A stretch of 25,857 nucleotides of DNA from an uncultured Fretibacterium sp. (GCA_937892105.1 CALAUZ010000418.1:1-25857), one strand, 5' to 3'; shown: positions 1 through 7,658, counted from the stretch's first letter. Numbers and translations are program-made. The notes: a model not told the origin generated them from the letters alone.

Positions 1-2
1 AA

Positions 3-398
3 TATGTTCTGATCTGCAAAGGAATGATATTTGCCGATCAGAACATATTGCTGTCAACATTGGGAGGCTTCGTTGAAACACGCAGAATGCTTTGGCGTAC
101 GCGCGCAATGCAGGTGAACGATACAGTAGCGGCAGGGCGTGCAATAGCGTTGTACGAGTGGTTCAAGAGGGCAGTTGACCTTATGCCCCAGCCAGTTGAC
201 GCAATGCCGAGAGCCTTACTTCTCCAGAATTTAGGGCGGGTTCAGTCGATACCGTTCGGAAATCAAGTATTGAACATATCGCCTAACCTTCACAGGCCAT
301 CATCACGAAACGTGTTCATAGTAGAGATACGCGACAGGGGGTATTCTGAGCTTGACACTGTGAATACGAGGGCACTTGCTTACGTTCCAGGATACTAG
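3..398 (+). CDS. C-terminal part of an unrecognised protein (left-truncated)
   Basis: The frame is open from the first bases of the window and ends with TAG at 396-398, so this is probably the tail of a gene starting outside. An ATG at 24 exists, but no Shine-Dalgarno site can be judged. The visible ~130 residues are soluble, with no signal peptide, membrane segment or catalytic motif that I recognise. They are rich in Arg, Leu and Val, with phrases such as ILLSTLGGFVETRR and VFIVEIRDRGYSEL. I do not recognise the family. Base composition is like the neighbouring genes and unlike the AT-rich gap that follows. Confidence 0.5.
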   Translation, partial: YVLICKGMIFADQNILLSTLGGFVETRRMLWRTRAMQVNDTVAAGRAIALYEWFKRAVDLMPQPVDAMPRALLLQNLGRVQSIPFGNQVLNISPNLHRPSSRNVFIVEIRDRGYSELDTVNTRALAYVPGY

Positions 399-507
399 TA
401 GATTATTTACATTCCACATTTTAAAGGAGGGGGTTACAGGAGTAAGATTAGGTTCTCGTCAACTTCTTAACTCTAAATTATTCTTGATAATCTTTATCTT
501 TATAGTT

Positions 508-537
508 TTGATAGTTTTTCTTGATTATTTATATAAT
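508..537 (+). promoter_or_regulatory. Candidate sigma-70 promoter for the hisC operon
   Basis: TTGATA at 508-513 and TATAAT at 532-537 are separated by 18 bases, matching 11 of 12 consensus positions. They lie in the 258-base AT-rich gap between the left-edge gene and hisC. The predicted leader would be about 110 bases. I see no run of His codons or clear attenuator in it. The AT-rich background raises the chance of a fortuitous match. Confidence 0.5.
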
Positions 538-656
538 ATTATAATTAACCTAATGTTTTTTGGCAGTGTTAGATAATATATCTACCGTTAAAAGTTCCGC
601 TGACAATGTCTTGTGATATCATTACGAAAATTTCTCCGAAAGGATTTACATGGGCA

Positions 657-1721
657 ATGAGCAAATTCCTTCACACTAAGTATTCATCACTCACACCTTA
701 CGACACATCGGAAGAGTCCGAGAGCATGAAGGGCTATATCCGCCTCAACACAAACGAATCACCCTTCCCGCCTTCTCCGAAAGTTACAGCGGCATCATAT
801 GAGGCATCGAGAAGCCTGAACTACTACGCAGACCCAGAATGCAGGCTTCTTGCCGAGAAAGCTGCATCAATTTTCGGCATAAAACCTTCACAGTTCGTTT
901 TCGGGAACGGTTCGGACGAGATACTGAACTTCCTTTTTGCGGGCTTCTGCGAGAAAGGTGCGGCATTCCCAAACATCACATACTCATTCTACAAGATACT
1001 GGCAAAATTCTACGGCGTTGACTATATCCCTGTCCCGTTAAAGAACTTCAGGGTAGACCCTTCATACTACAAGAACGTTAAAGGCAGGACAATATTCATT
1101 GCCAACCCAAACGCTCCGACAGGTCTGGCATCAGGACTGTCTGAGATAGAGGAGATAATCAAGTCAAACCCTGAGAGCCTTATTGTTGTTGATGAGGCAT
1201 ATATTGATTTTGGCGGAGAAAGCGCGGTTAAACTCCTTCCCGAACACGACAACCTGATAATCACCAGGACATTCTCAAAGTCGCGCTCAATGGCAGGTGC
1301 CAGGCTTGGCTGGTGCATGACGAGTGAAGATATTGCGCAGGACATTCGGAACATCAAGAACACAATAACTCCCTACAACATCAACGCAATGACACAGGCT
1401 GCTGGTATTGCGGCACTCGATGATGAGGAATACACCCGAAAGAACATCAACATGATATGCCGAACACGCGACAACACGAAAACGAGGCTTCAGGAGACAG
1501 GGTTTGATGTTCTGGACTCGCAGACGAATTTCCTTTTCGCAAAACACAAGACGATAAGCGGCGAAAAAATCTTCAACGCCCTCAAGAAGTACAGGATAAT
1601 GATACGGCACTTCGACAATCCTCCGATGATAGCAGACTATAACAGGATAACAATCGGAACTCCCGAACAAATGCAGATATTGCTTGAGGTCATTAAGGGG
1701 ATAGCAGAGAATGAGGAATAG
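657..1721 (+). CDS. hisC: Histidinol-phosphate aminotransferase
   Basis: PLP-dependent class I/II aminotransferase converting imidazole-acetol phosphate to histidinol phosphate in histidine synthesis; cytosolic. At 354 residues it is of normal family length. Visible motifs: LNTNESPFPPSP near residue 30, YADPE at 57, the FGNGSDEIL cofactor loop at 82, ANPNAPTG at 149, VVDEAYIDF at 177 (Asp179 contacts the PLP ring) and TFSKSR with Lys208 as the Schiff-base lysine, followed by AGARLGW. I chose ATG 657 because the protein then begins MSKFLHTKYSSLTPY, as usual for the family. AAAGGA at 639-644 is 12 bases upstream, rather far. A better spaced ATG at 650 is out of frame. The 3' end overlaps hisB by 11 bases, so it heads a translationally coupled operon. 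Confidence 0.95.
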   Translation: MSKFLHTKYSSLTPYDTSEESESMKGYIRLNTNESPFPPSPKVTAASYEASRSLNYYADPECRLLAEKAASIFGIKPSQFVFGNGSDEILNFLFAGFCEKGAAFPNITYSFYKILAKFYGVDYIPVPLKNFRVDPSYYKNVKGRTIFIANPNAPTGLASGLSEIEEIIKSNPESLIVVDEAYIDFGGESAVKLLPEHDNLIITRTFSKSRSMAGARLGWCMTSEDIAQDIRNIKNTITPYNINAMTQAAGIAALDDEEYTRKNINMICRTRDNTKTRLQETGFDVLDSQTNFLFAKHKTISGEKIFNALKKYRIMIRHFDNPPMIADYNRITIGTPEQMQILLEVIKGIAENEE

Positions 1722-2298
1722 CAGTATTGTCCGAACCACTAAGGAGACTGACATAACACTAACGCTCAATCTTGACGGTACGGGACAGAATGATGTTGCT
1801 GCAGGGTGCGGATTTCTGGATCATATGCTTGTACTTTTCGCCTCACACGGCCGCTTTGACTTGTCCGTGAAATGCAAAGGTGATTACAACGTAGACTTCC
1901 ACCACACAACGGAGGACATCGGGATTTGTCTTGGACAGGCATTCTCCGAGGCATTGGGCGATAAGAAGGGAATAACCCGTTACGGCAATGTTATTCTTCC
2001 AATGGACGAGGCATTAGTTATGACGGCAGTAGATTTTTCAGGGCGGGCGTATCTTGGCTGGAACATGGAGATTACGGCGCAGAAGGTTGGGGATTTCGAC
2101 ACTGAGCTTGCGGAGGAGTTCTGGCTTGGCTTCACGAGGAACGCGATGTGTACTTTGCATTTCCGGCAGTTTTCGGGAAAGAATGCTCATCACATCATAG
2201 AGTGTGCGTTCAAGTCTGCGGCAAGAAGTATTGCGCAGGCTGTGAGGATTAACCCTGAGTATGCGGACGAGATACCCTCAACGAAAGGGGTAATATGA
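1711..2298 (+). CDS. hisB: Imidazoleglycerol-phosphate dehydratase
   Basis: Dehydrates imidazole glycerol phosphate to imidazole-acetol phosphate, the step just before HisC; Mn-dependent and oligomeric in the family. At 195 residues it is the monofunctional form, without a fused histidinol phosphatase. Motifs: GCGFLDHML near residue 32, DFHHTTEDIGI near 70 and NAHHIIECAFKS near 159 supply the metal-binding His/Glu clusters. The C terminus IPSTKGVI is typical. The start ATG lies inside the end of hisC, with AAGGGG at 1695-1700. The last bases form an ATGA overlap with the next gene. Only hisC and hisB of the pathway are present here, so the other his genes must lie elsewhere. Confidence 0.95.
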   Translation: MRNSSIVRTTKETDITLTLNLDGTGQNDVAAGCGFLDHMLVLFASHGRFDLSVKCKGDYNVDFHHTTEDIGICLGQAFSEALGDKKGITRYGNVILPMDEALVMTAVDFSGRAYLGWNMEITAQKVGDFDTELAEEFWLGFTRNAMCTLHFRQFSGKNAHHIIECAFKSAARSIAQAVRINPEYADEIPSTKGVI

Positions 2299-2726
2299 AC
2301 ATGGATTATCCGGCACGAAAAACTCTTGACGATAAGGAAATGTTCGATGATGTTGTGAAGGCGATACTGTCAGTTGTTGGTGATGATGCTGTGAGGATAA
2401 TTCTCTATGGTTCGGTTGCAAGGGGGGATAATACGTGGGAGTCTGACGTTGATATAGCGGTGCTGACCGATAGGGATTATGACCGTAACAAGGGAACAGG
2501 TATACTCTCAAAATTGCTTGGTGCACTCAACCTCAAGTATGATACTGTTTTTTCTGTGATTACAATCGACGAGGAAAGCTACAATGACTGGCTGTTTGAG
2601 CTGCCTTTCTACTTCAACATAGACGAGGAGGGAATAACTTTATGGACGAGAGAAAACGGAAGGATCTGTCTCGATACCGCTTTAGACGAGCGGAAGAAGA
2701 AGTTAATATTGCAAAAAATCTGTTAG
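2295..2726 (+). CDS. MNT-type minimal nucleotidyltransferase (candidate antitoxin of a HEPN/MNT pair)
   Basis: Pol-beta superfamily minimal nucleotidyltransferase of 143 residues. The signature GS-x10-DxD is complete: Gly39-Ser40 in LYGSVARGD, then Asp51 and Asp53 in SDVDIAVL. Asp83 in KYDTVF is a candidate third acidic ligand. In characterised MntA/HepT pairs such enzymes add AMP to the HEPN partner and neutralise it; whether this one does so is inference. It overlaps hisB by 4 bases (ATGA). A second ATG two codons on is an alternative start. The family core ends near NIDEEGITLW; the last ~25 residues are encoded by DNA that also encodes the start of the HEPN gene in another frame, giving an unusual basic tail. 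Confidence 0.85.
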   Translation: MNMDYPARKTLDDKEMFDDVVKAILSVVGDDAVRIILYGSVARGDNTWESDVDIAVLTDRDYDRNKGTGILSKLLGALNLKYDTVFSVITIDEESYNDWLFELPFYFNIDEEGITLWTRENGRICLDTALDERKKKLILQKIC

Positions 2727-3061
2727 CTCTGGGTAATCTCAACAAATCTGCTAACAGCTCATACTACGCAATATTTCATGCCTTGCGTTCTGTTTTGGCT
2801 ATTGAAGGCTTTGACTCCAAAAAACATCAGGGAATAATCTCACATTTCAATCAAAATTATGTCAAGACCAGAATATTTCCAGCAGAGATGTCTGGCTTAA
2901 TACAATCTGCTTTTGAGGTTAGAGGCCACGCAGACTACGAGGACTATTACGAAGTATCCCGCGAAGCTGCACAGGAACAAATCAACAATGCTGAATACAT
3001 AATAAGCATGATACAGCCCTATTTAGAGACAGTATGGGCAGAAATGGAGAGTAAATCATGA
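2642..3061 (+). CDS. HEPN domain protein (partner of the MNT gene)
   Basis: A 139-residue, mostly helical HEPN protein. The N terminus RYRFRRAEEEVNIAKNLL, the central NSSYYAIFHALRSVL, KKHQGIISHFNQ and the late VRGHADYEDYYEVS match the PF05168-type layout. The start at 2642 has an excellent Shine-Dalgarno (GAGGAGGGA 2625-2633, 8 bases away) and overlaps the MNT gene by 85 bases. The RX4-6H ribonuclease motif of classical HEPN toxins is not present. The only tight Arg/His/Tyr cluster is R-G-H-A-D-Y near residue 93, so RNase activity cannot be assumed. The stop overlaps the next start (ATGA). It may be a toxin or a substrate-binding partner of the nucleotidyltransferase. Confidence 0.8.
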   Translation: MDERKRKDLSRYRFRRAEEEVNIAKNLLALGNLNKSANSSYYAIFHALRSVLAIEGFDSKKHQGIISHFNQNYVKTRIFPAEMSGLIQSAFEVRGHADYEDYYEVSREAAQEQINNAEYIISMIQPYLETVWAEMESKS

Positions 3062-3552
3062 ACGCAATATTCACCCGCACAAGCACCCGTCAATTCACGC
3101 CCCAGAAAGTTGACAGCAAGTACATCATCAAGATACTCCGTGCAGCAATGGCCGCACCCTCAGCCTGCAACCAGCAGCCTTGGGAGTTCTACGTTACTGA
3201 TGACCAGGAAATCATCACCCGCCTCTCTCAGGTCTCACCTTACGCAGGCCCGGTGAAGAATGCACCCGTTGTAATCGTTCCTTGCTACAACACTGATGGC
3301 CTTATAGCAGCTTCTATGGTCGAAATTGATATGGCTATGGCTGCTCAGAATATATTGCTTGAGGCAGAGGAACTTGGATTGGGCGCGGTTATGATTGGTA
3401 TTGCTCCTATCGAAGAAAGAATGAAAGCAGTTGCCGATATCCTGAAACTACCGGAGAACTTCAAGGCTTTCACAATTATTCCCGTAGGCTGCCCCGTCAA
3501 CAAACACCCGCAGGAAGACAGGTATGAACCCTCAAAAATCCATACTGTATAA
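3058..3552 (+). CDS. Nitroreductase-family FMN oxidoreductase
   Basis: A compact 164-residue member of the NADH oxidase/nitroreductase fold, cytosolic and probably a dimer with FMN. RTSTRQF near residue 7 and APSACNQQPWEF near 33 are the phosphate- and isoalloxazine-binding segments. ELGLGAVMIGI near 106 and IIPVGCP near 141 complete the FMN site. The physiological substrate cannot be told from sequence; members reduce nitro compounds, quinones or flavins. It starts with an ATGA overlap on the HEPN gene, and its end overlaps rsmG by 29 bases, so it belongs to the same transcript. Confidence 0.85.
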   Translation: MNAIFTRTSTRQFTPQKVDSKYIIKILRAAMAAPSACNQQPWEFYVTDDQEIITRLSQVSPYAGPVKNAPVVIVPCYNTDGLIAASMVEIDMAMAAQNILLEAEELGLGAVMIGIAPIEERMKAVADILKLPENFKAFTIIPVGCPVNKHPQEDRYEPSKIHTV

Positions 3553-4171
3553 GTACGCCGAATTATTGGCCTCATGCACTCGCGCAAGACTAACAGGTAC
3601 AAGGGGTGCTGACGATATATATTCCCTTCAGGTTGAGGACTGCTTACCATCGCTGGAATTTCTGCCGTCATCTGGAAACGTTATAGACGTAGGAAGCGGA
3701 GGAGGTTTGCCGGGTATAGTATGGGCTGTTTGCCGGCCTGATTTGAGCGTTACCCTTCTCGACAGCGTGAACAAAAAGTGTATTGCCGTCCGCGAAATCA
3801 TTGACGCTCTGGAAATTCCCAACGTTGAAGTGATCTGCGCAAGAAGTGAGGATTACGCGAAATCACACCGTGAAAGTTTCGACATTGCCGGTGCGCGCGC
3901 GTTATCATCTGCCGGAGTTACTGCCGAATTGTTATCGCCTCTCGTGAAACCTGGCGGGCATGTGCTGACCTTCAAGGGCGAAAAAGTACATGATGAATTG
4001 TCCGAAGTGTCTGGAAAATGGGGAATGCTTGGGCTGTCTGAACCATCACTGAAGTATTACGGCGGTGAAGATTCTTCAAGGTGCGTTGTAACATGGGAGA
4101 AACTCAAAAAGTGTCCGGCCATGTTTCCGAGACGAACAGGGTTAGCCGGAACAAGATTTTTCTGGGAGTGA
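3524..4171 (+). CDS. rsmG: 16S rRNA (guanine527-N7)-methyltransferase
   Basis: SAM-dependent methyltransferase that modifies G527 of 16S rRNA in the family; 215 residues, of usual length. The SAM-binding motif VIDVGSGGGLPGIVWA is near residue 53, followed by the acidic strand end LLDSVNKKC and a later ARALSS segment characteristic of RsmG. The N terminus KYAELLASCTRARLTG is a shorter variant of the normal helix pair. Translation starts inside the nitroreductase gene. In many genomes rsmG sits near the division or ATP-synthase genes; here it closes a his/HEPN operon and is followed after 8 bases by a small membrane protein. Confidence 0.88.
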   Translation: MNPQKSILYKYAELLASCTRARLTGTRGADDIYSLQVEDCLPSLEFLPSSGNVIDVGSGGGLPGIVWAVCRPDLSVTLLDSVNKKCIAVREIIDALEIPNVEVICARSEDYAKSHRESFDIAGARALSSAGVTAELLSPLVKPGGHVLTFKGEKVHDELSEVSGKWGMLGLSEPSLKYYGGEDSSRCVVTWEKLKKCPAMFPRRTGLAGTRFFWE

Positions 4172-4179
4172 TAACGTTG

Positions 4180-4440
4180 ATGAATCTGAATATTAAGGGT
4201 ATGCATGATGTTATGATGTTCGGCCGCGTATTATCGGCTGGACTTGTCGTGGCTGGTTATGCGTTTTTGGGAGTATGGGTGTCTCAGTGGCTTGCGGAAA
4301 AGGGAGTTAATACTCTTGCATCTCTGTGTGCTGTTCCCGTAATAACGGCGTTCGGAATGTGGCAAGGGTGGCTGTTCCTCACTAAGGGCAGGAAAAATCC
4401 CTCCAGCCTTGAAGACCAGAGGGATAAATTACCGTCCTAA
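4180..4440 (+). CDS. Small two-TM membrane protein, AtpZ/AtpI-like in layout
   Basis: An 86-residue protein with two predicted membrane segments: GRVLSAGLVVAGYAFLGVWV near 14-34 and LASLCAVPVITAFGMWQGWLFL near 46-68. A short loop (QWLAEKG) joins them and the tail is polar. This arrangement, with a GVW...QWL turn and a Trp-rich end of the second helix, resembles AtpZ/AtpI-type accessory proteins of the ATP synthase, but similarity is weak and no atp genes are nearby. I chose ATG 4180, with GGGAG 4164-4168 upstream; ATG 4201 is an alternative. The TAA at 4438-4440 overlaps the stop codon of the converging alcohol dehydrogenase gene. Confidence 0.6.
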   Translation: MNLNIKGMHDVMMFGRVLSAGLVVAGYAFLGVWVSQWLAEKGVNTLASLCAVPVITAFGMWQGWLFLTKGRKNPSSLEDQRDKLPS

Positions 4441-5603
4441 TATGCCAGCTTGTATATCTCCAGAACGTCCTCCGGCTCAAGCTCCTTCAGCACGCCATAG
4501 GGCAGCAATTTAGCCGCGTTCTCCGCGAGACGGTTAATGTCATCTTCCTTAACGCCGAGTTCGCGCAGTGTCGTTGGAGCATTGATATCCTTGAAGAAGT
4601 CCTCAAGTGCCTCGATTGCCTCAAGTGCCTTCTCCTCGTCAGTGCCGTCGAAAATGTCGAACACTTCTTCACCAAGCCTCGCGAAAGGAACAGGGTTATC
4701 CTCATAGAGATACCTTGCCCATGCAGGCATAATCACCGAAAGAGTTGCACCATGAGCCGCACCAAACAGAAGGCTTACCGAGTGTCCCATCTTGTGAGAC
4801 GAGAAATCCCCGCGCGGTTCGCGCCCGACCGACAGAAATCCGCTGTGTGCAATCGCTCCGGCCAACGCGTATTCTGACCTTGCGTCGTAATCTTTAGGGT
4901 TCTCGATAAGCTCAGGGATTACACGTATCATCGTCCGTATCAGTGCATAGCTCTGGTCGTCAATCATTTCGCATTCTTCGTTGCCGTCAAGTACACGTTC
5001 GAGAACGTGCGCGATTATGTCCACTCCGCCGTATATTGTCTGCTTTGCCGGGAGCGTTATCTGGAATGACGGGTCTATCACTGACACTTTGGGATAGAGA
5101 CAAGGGCTGCTCATCGAGATTTTGTCCTCTGTCTCAGGGTTCGTGATTACTGATATGCAGTTCACCTCGCTCGATGACGCTGAAGCCGTTAATACCCCGT
5201 AGATTGGGAGGGCTTTGGTGATTTTTGCCTTTCCGCTGTAGAAGTCCCATACGTCTCCTGAATAACATGCTCCCGCCGCAACAGCCTTTGCAGTGTCGAA
5301 TGCGCTTCCTCCTCCAACAGGAAGTATTGCGTCAATCCCGCCTGCTTTTGCCCTTGCTACACCTTCACGGACTTTGCTCACTAACGGATTGGGCTTAACG
5401 TCATTCACTTCGGAAAACGATATTCCTGCATTGTTCAGCATTTCCGTAACCTGAGAATATGCACCGCTCTTGAACGTTCCTTTTCCGCCGAATACGAGAA
5501 GCACTCCTTTCACTCCGTCAGCCTTGAGACGGGGAGCAAGTTCCTTCACCGTATCTTTCCCGAAGATTAAAGCTGTCGGGTTGTGCCACGTAAAATTTTG
5601 CAT
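4437..5603 (-). CDS. Iron-containing alcohol dehydrogenase (YqhD/BdhAB type)
   Basis: Group III, NAD(P)-dependent alcohol/aldehyde oxidoreductase of 388 residues, cytosolic. The nucleotide-binding GGGSAFDTAK is near residue 97. The iron-site residues are visible in GGVDIIAHVLE (Asp, His), SSHKMGHSVS (His) and GAAHGATLS (His). Overall it is closest to the NADPH-dependent butanol dehydrogenase/YqhD branch. Its Shine-Dalgarno AGGTGAT overlaps the uxaC stop codon, so it is the last gene of the hexuronate operon. In that context it may recycle cofactor or detoxify an aldehyde, but an exact substrate cannot be named. The gene ends head-on with the + strand operon, with stop codons interlocked. Confidence 0.9.
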   Translation of the reverse strand: MQNFTWHNPTALIFGKDTVKELAPRLKADGVKGVLLVFGGKGTFKSGAYSQVTEMLNNAGISFSEVNDVKPNPLVSKVREGVARAKAGGIDAILPVGGGSAFDTAKAVAAGACYSGDVWDFYSGKAKITKALPIYGVLTASASSSEVNCISVITNPETEDKISMSSPCLYPKVSVIDPSFQITLPAKQTIYGGVDIIAHVLERVLDGNEECEMIDDQSYALIRTMIRVIPELIENPKDYDARSEYALAGAIAHSGFLSVGREPRGDFSSHKMGHSVSLLFGAAHGATLSVIMPAWARYLYEDNPVPFARLGEEVFDIFDGTDEEKALEAIEALEDFFKDINAPTTLRELGVKEDDINRLAENAAKLLPYGVLKELEPEDVLEIYKLAY

Positions 5604-5613
5604 GTTTTATCAC

Positions 5614-7017
5614 CTAGAAGTTAAAGTATTTTTTTGCGTTGCCGTAGCTTATGTTCCTTACAATCTCGCTCAGAGCGTCCATATCGTCAGGATAAAAGCC
5701 ATCTCTCACCCATTCGCCCAGAAGCCTGCACAGTATGCGCCTGAAGTATTCGTGTCTGGGGTAGCTCAGGAAACTTCTGCTGTCTGTAAGCATACCTATG
5801 AAGCCGGGAAGATAGCCCAGACTTGCGAGGGATTTCATGTGCTTGCTCATTCCGTCAAAGTGGTCCTCGAACCACCATGCCGAACCATGCTGTATCTTCG
5901 ACACTCCTGGAATATCATCGCTCTGGAAGCAGCCGCATACCGTGTCAATCGCCGAATTGTCGTTGCCGTCCAAGCTGTATAGTATCGTCTTTGGGAGTGC
6001 GTCAACACGCTGAAGTTCACCGAGAAATTCTGCTGTTTCCGCGCTTGAAGCTGTATTGTTCACACAGTCGTAGCCTGTGTCTGGGCCTAAACGCTCGAAC
6101 ATGGGAATGTTGTTATCCCTTCTGCAGCCGTAGTGTATCTGCATTACCCAGCCTCTCTTGTGGTACTCATGTGCAACGAAAATCATGAATGCCGTTTTGA
6201 ACTTGTCCTGTGCCTCATCGTTGGGGATATTGCCGTTCATTCTTGCCGCAAATATATCCTCGATTTCCTGCTCTGACGCAAGTGCGCATTTTACAGTGTT
6301 GAGAGCGTGGTCGCTGAGTTTGCAGCCATGAGACGCAAAGAAGTCCATACGTTTTGAGAGTGCCGCCTTCAGGCCAGCGAACGATGAAATTTTCACGCCA
6401 GATACTTCCGAAAGTTTTGCGAGGTATTCAGGCCATGTTGTTTTCTCAATGTTCATGGCTTTGTCCGGCCTCCAAGCAGGAAGAACTTTCGTTGCGAACG
6501 ATTTATCACCCGCTATTTTCCCATGCCATTCAAGGCTGTCGATTGGGTCATCAGTCGTGCAGATTGTCTCAACGTTGCTCATTGTGATTAGGTCGCGTAC
6601 ACCGAAGTCGGGGCGGTGAAGTTTCTCGTTGCAGAGCTTCCAGACATCTTCAGCAGTTTTTGCGCTGAGAACTCCCTCATACCCGAAGAACCTGCGAAGT
6701 TCCAGATGGCTCCAGTGATACAACGGGTTTCCGACTGCCATTCCGAGTACTTCAGCCCACTTCATGAATTTGTCGTGAGGGTCAGCGTCCCCAGTGATGA
6801 ATTTCTCGTTCACACCAGCGCAGCGCATTAACCTCCACTTGTAATGATCCCCGCCGAGCCATACTTGAGTTATGCTGTCGTAGTGGAGATTTTCCCAGAT
6901 TTCTTTGGGACTGATGTGGCAGTGGTAGTCGATGATGGGGCATGATTTTGCTGTGTCGTGGTAAAGTACCTTTGCCGTGTCGGTGTTGAGAAGAAAATCT
7001 TTGTCCATAAATGCCAT
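5614..7017 (-). CDS. uxaC: Glucuronate (uronate) isomerase
   Basis: Interconverts D-glucuronate with D-fructuronate and D-galacturonate with D-tagaturonate, the entry step of hexuronate catabolism. At 467 residues from the chosen start it matches the family (about 470). IIDYHCHISPKEI near residue 27 gives the metal-site histidines of this amidohydrolase-superfamily enzyme. WLGGDHYKWRLMR and a late SYPRHEYFRRILC are also family hallmarks. I start at ATG 7017 (MAFMDKDFLL) because AAGGGGGA lies about 10 bases upstream; an ATG at 7053 would place that site inside the gene. It follows the Sel1 gene by 29 bases and precedes the alcohol dehydrogenase by 10. Confidence 0.95.
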   Translation of the reverse strand: MAFMDKDFLLNTDTAKVLYHDTAKSCPIIDYHCHISPKEIWENLHYDSITQVWLGGDHYKWRLMRCAGVNEKFITGDADPHDKFMKWAEVLGMAVGNPLYHWSHLELRRFFGYEGVLSAKTAEDVWKLCNEKLHRPDFGVRDLITMSNVETICTTDDPIDSLEWHGKIAGDKSFATKVLPAWRPDKAMNIEKTTWPEYLAKLSEVSGVKISSFAGLKAALSKRMDFFASHGCKLSDHALNTVKCALASEQEIEDIFAARMNGNIPNDEAQDKFKTAFMIFVAHEYHKRGWVMQIHYGCRRDNNIPMFERLGPDTGYDCVNNTASSAETAEFLGELQRVDALPKTILYSLDGNDNSAIDTVCGCFQSDDIPGVSKIQHGSAWWFEDHFDGMSKHMKSLASLGYLPGFIGMLTDSRSFLSYPRHEYFRRILCRLLGEWVRDGFYPDDMDALSEIVRNISYGNAKKYFNF

Positions 7018-7046
7018 TGCTATATGTTCCCCCTTATTATTTTTAA

Positions 7047-7649
7047 TTACCATGACTGTCCGGCATTCCTCAATTCTGCCTGAGCGTCATTATTTCCGTT
7101 CTGTGCTGAAAGTCGAAACCACTTCAGAGCCTCGTCTTCATTTTTCTTTACGCCCCTGCCGTTAGCGTACATTACACCAAGATTGTACTGTGCCTCAGCG
7201 TCTCCCTGTTCAGCAGCCTTCGTGTACCATTTCAATGCCTCAGAGTAACTCTGCTTTACACCTCTCCCTGCATAATACATTACGCCCAAGTTGTACTGTG
7301 CCTCTGATACTCCGTTATCCGCAGCCCTCATGTACCACTTGACAGCCTCACTATCACTCTGCTTTATCCCGTAGCCTCTCTCGTACATTACTCCGAGATT
7401 GTACTGTGCTTCCGGATAATTCTGGTTCGCAGCCTTCCTGTACCACTTCACCGCTTCAACCTGGTTTTTCCGAACGGGGCCGTATCCCTGATCATACATT
7501 ACGCCCAAGTTATACTGAGACTGTGCATCGCCTTTCTGTGCCGCTGAACGTATAGTCTTGTAGTCGGGGCTGTCGGAGGCATGGGCATACCCGCAAAATA
7601 TCAGGCAGGCAAGAACTGTAGCTGCAAATCTCCTCTTATTAAATTTCAA
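7047..7649 (-). CDS. Secreted Sel1-repeat (TPR-like) protein
   Basis: A 200-residue protein with an N-terminal signal peptide (basic MKFNKRR, hydrophobic core, likely cut after AHA at residue 24), then about four 36-residue Sel1 repeats, each with AQYNLGVMY, a G-R/Y-G turn and EA-x-KWY. Sel1 solenoids mediate protein-protein contacts, usually in the periplasm. The start is TTG at 7649; AGGTGAT five bases upstream supports it and overlaps the stop codon of the preceding toxin gene. It is wedged between a toxin-antitoxin pair and uxaC, and nothing in its sequence links it to sugar metabolism. The near-identical repeats suggest recent internal duplication. Confidence 0.88.
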   Translation of the reverse strand: MKFNKRRFAATVLACLIFCGYAHASDSPDYKTIRSAAQKGDAQSQYNLGVMYDQGYGPVRKNQVEAVKWYRKAANQNYPEAQYNLGVMYERGYGIKQSDSEAVKWYMRAADNGVSEAQYNLGVMYYAGRGVKQSYSEALKWYTKAAEQGDAEAQYNLGVMYANGRGVKKNEDEALKWFRLSAQNGNNDAQAELRNAGQSW

Positions 7650-7658
7650 TATATCACC

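Noticed and set aside
376..576. 66-codon frame with a TTG start overlapping the left-edge gene
   Set aside because: It starts inside another gene without a properly spaced ribosome site, and its hydrophobic half is what AT-rich DNA gives by chance. Kept only as a weak finding.
606..656. Upstream ATG extension of hisC
   Set aside because: The added residues do not resemble HisC, no ribosome site precedes 606, and the start at 657 matches the family.
7018..7053. Longer N terminus of uxaC
   Set aside because: It would put the clear AAGGGGGA ribosome site inside the gene and overlap the Sel1 stop.
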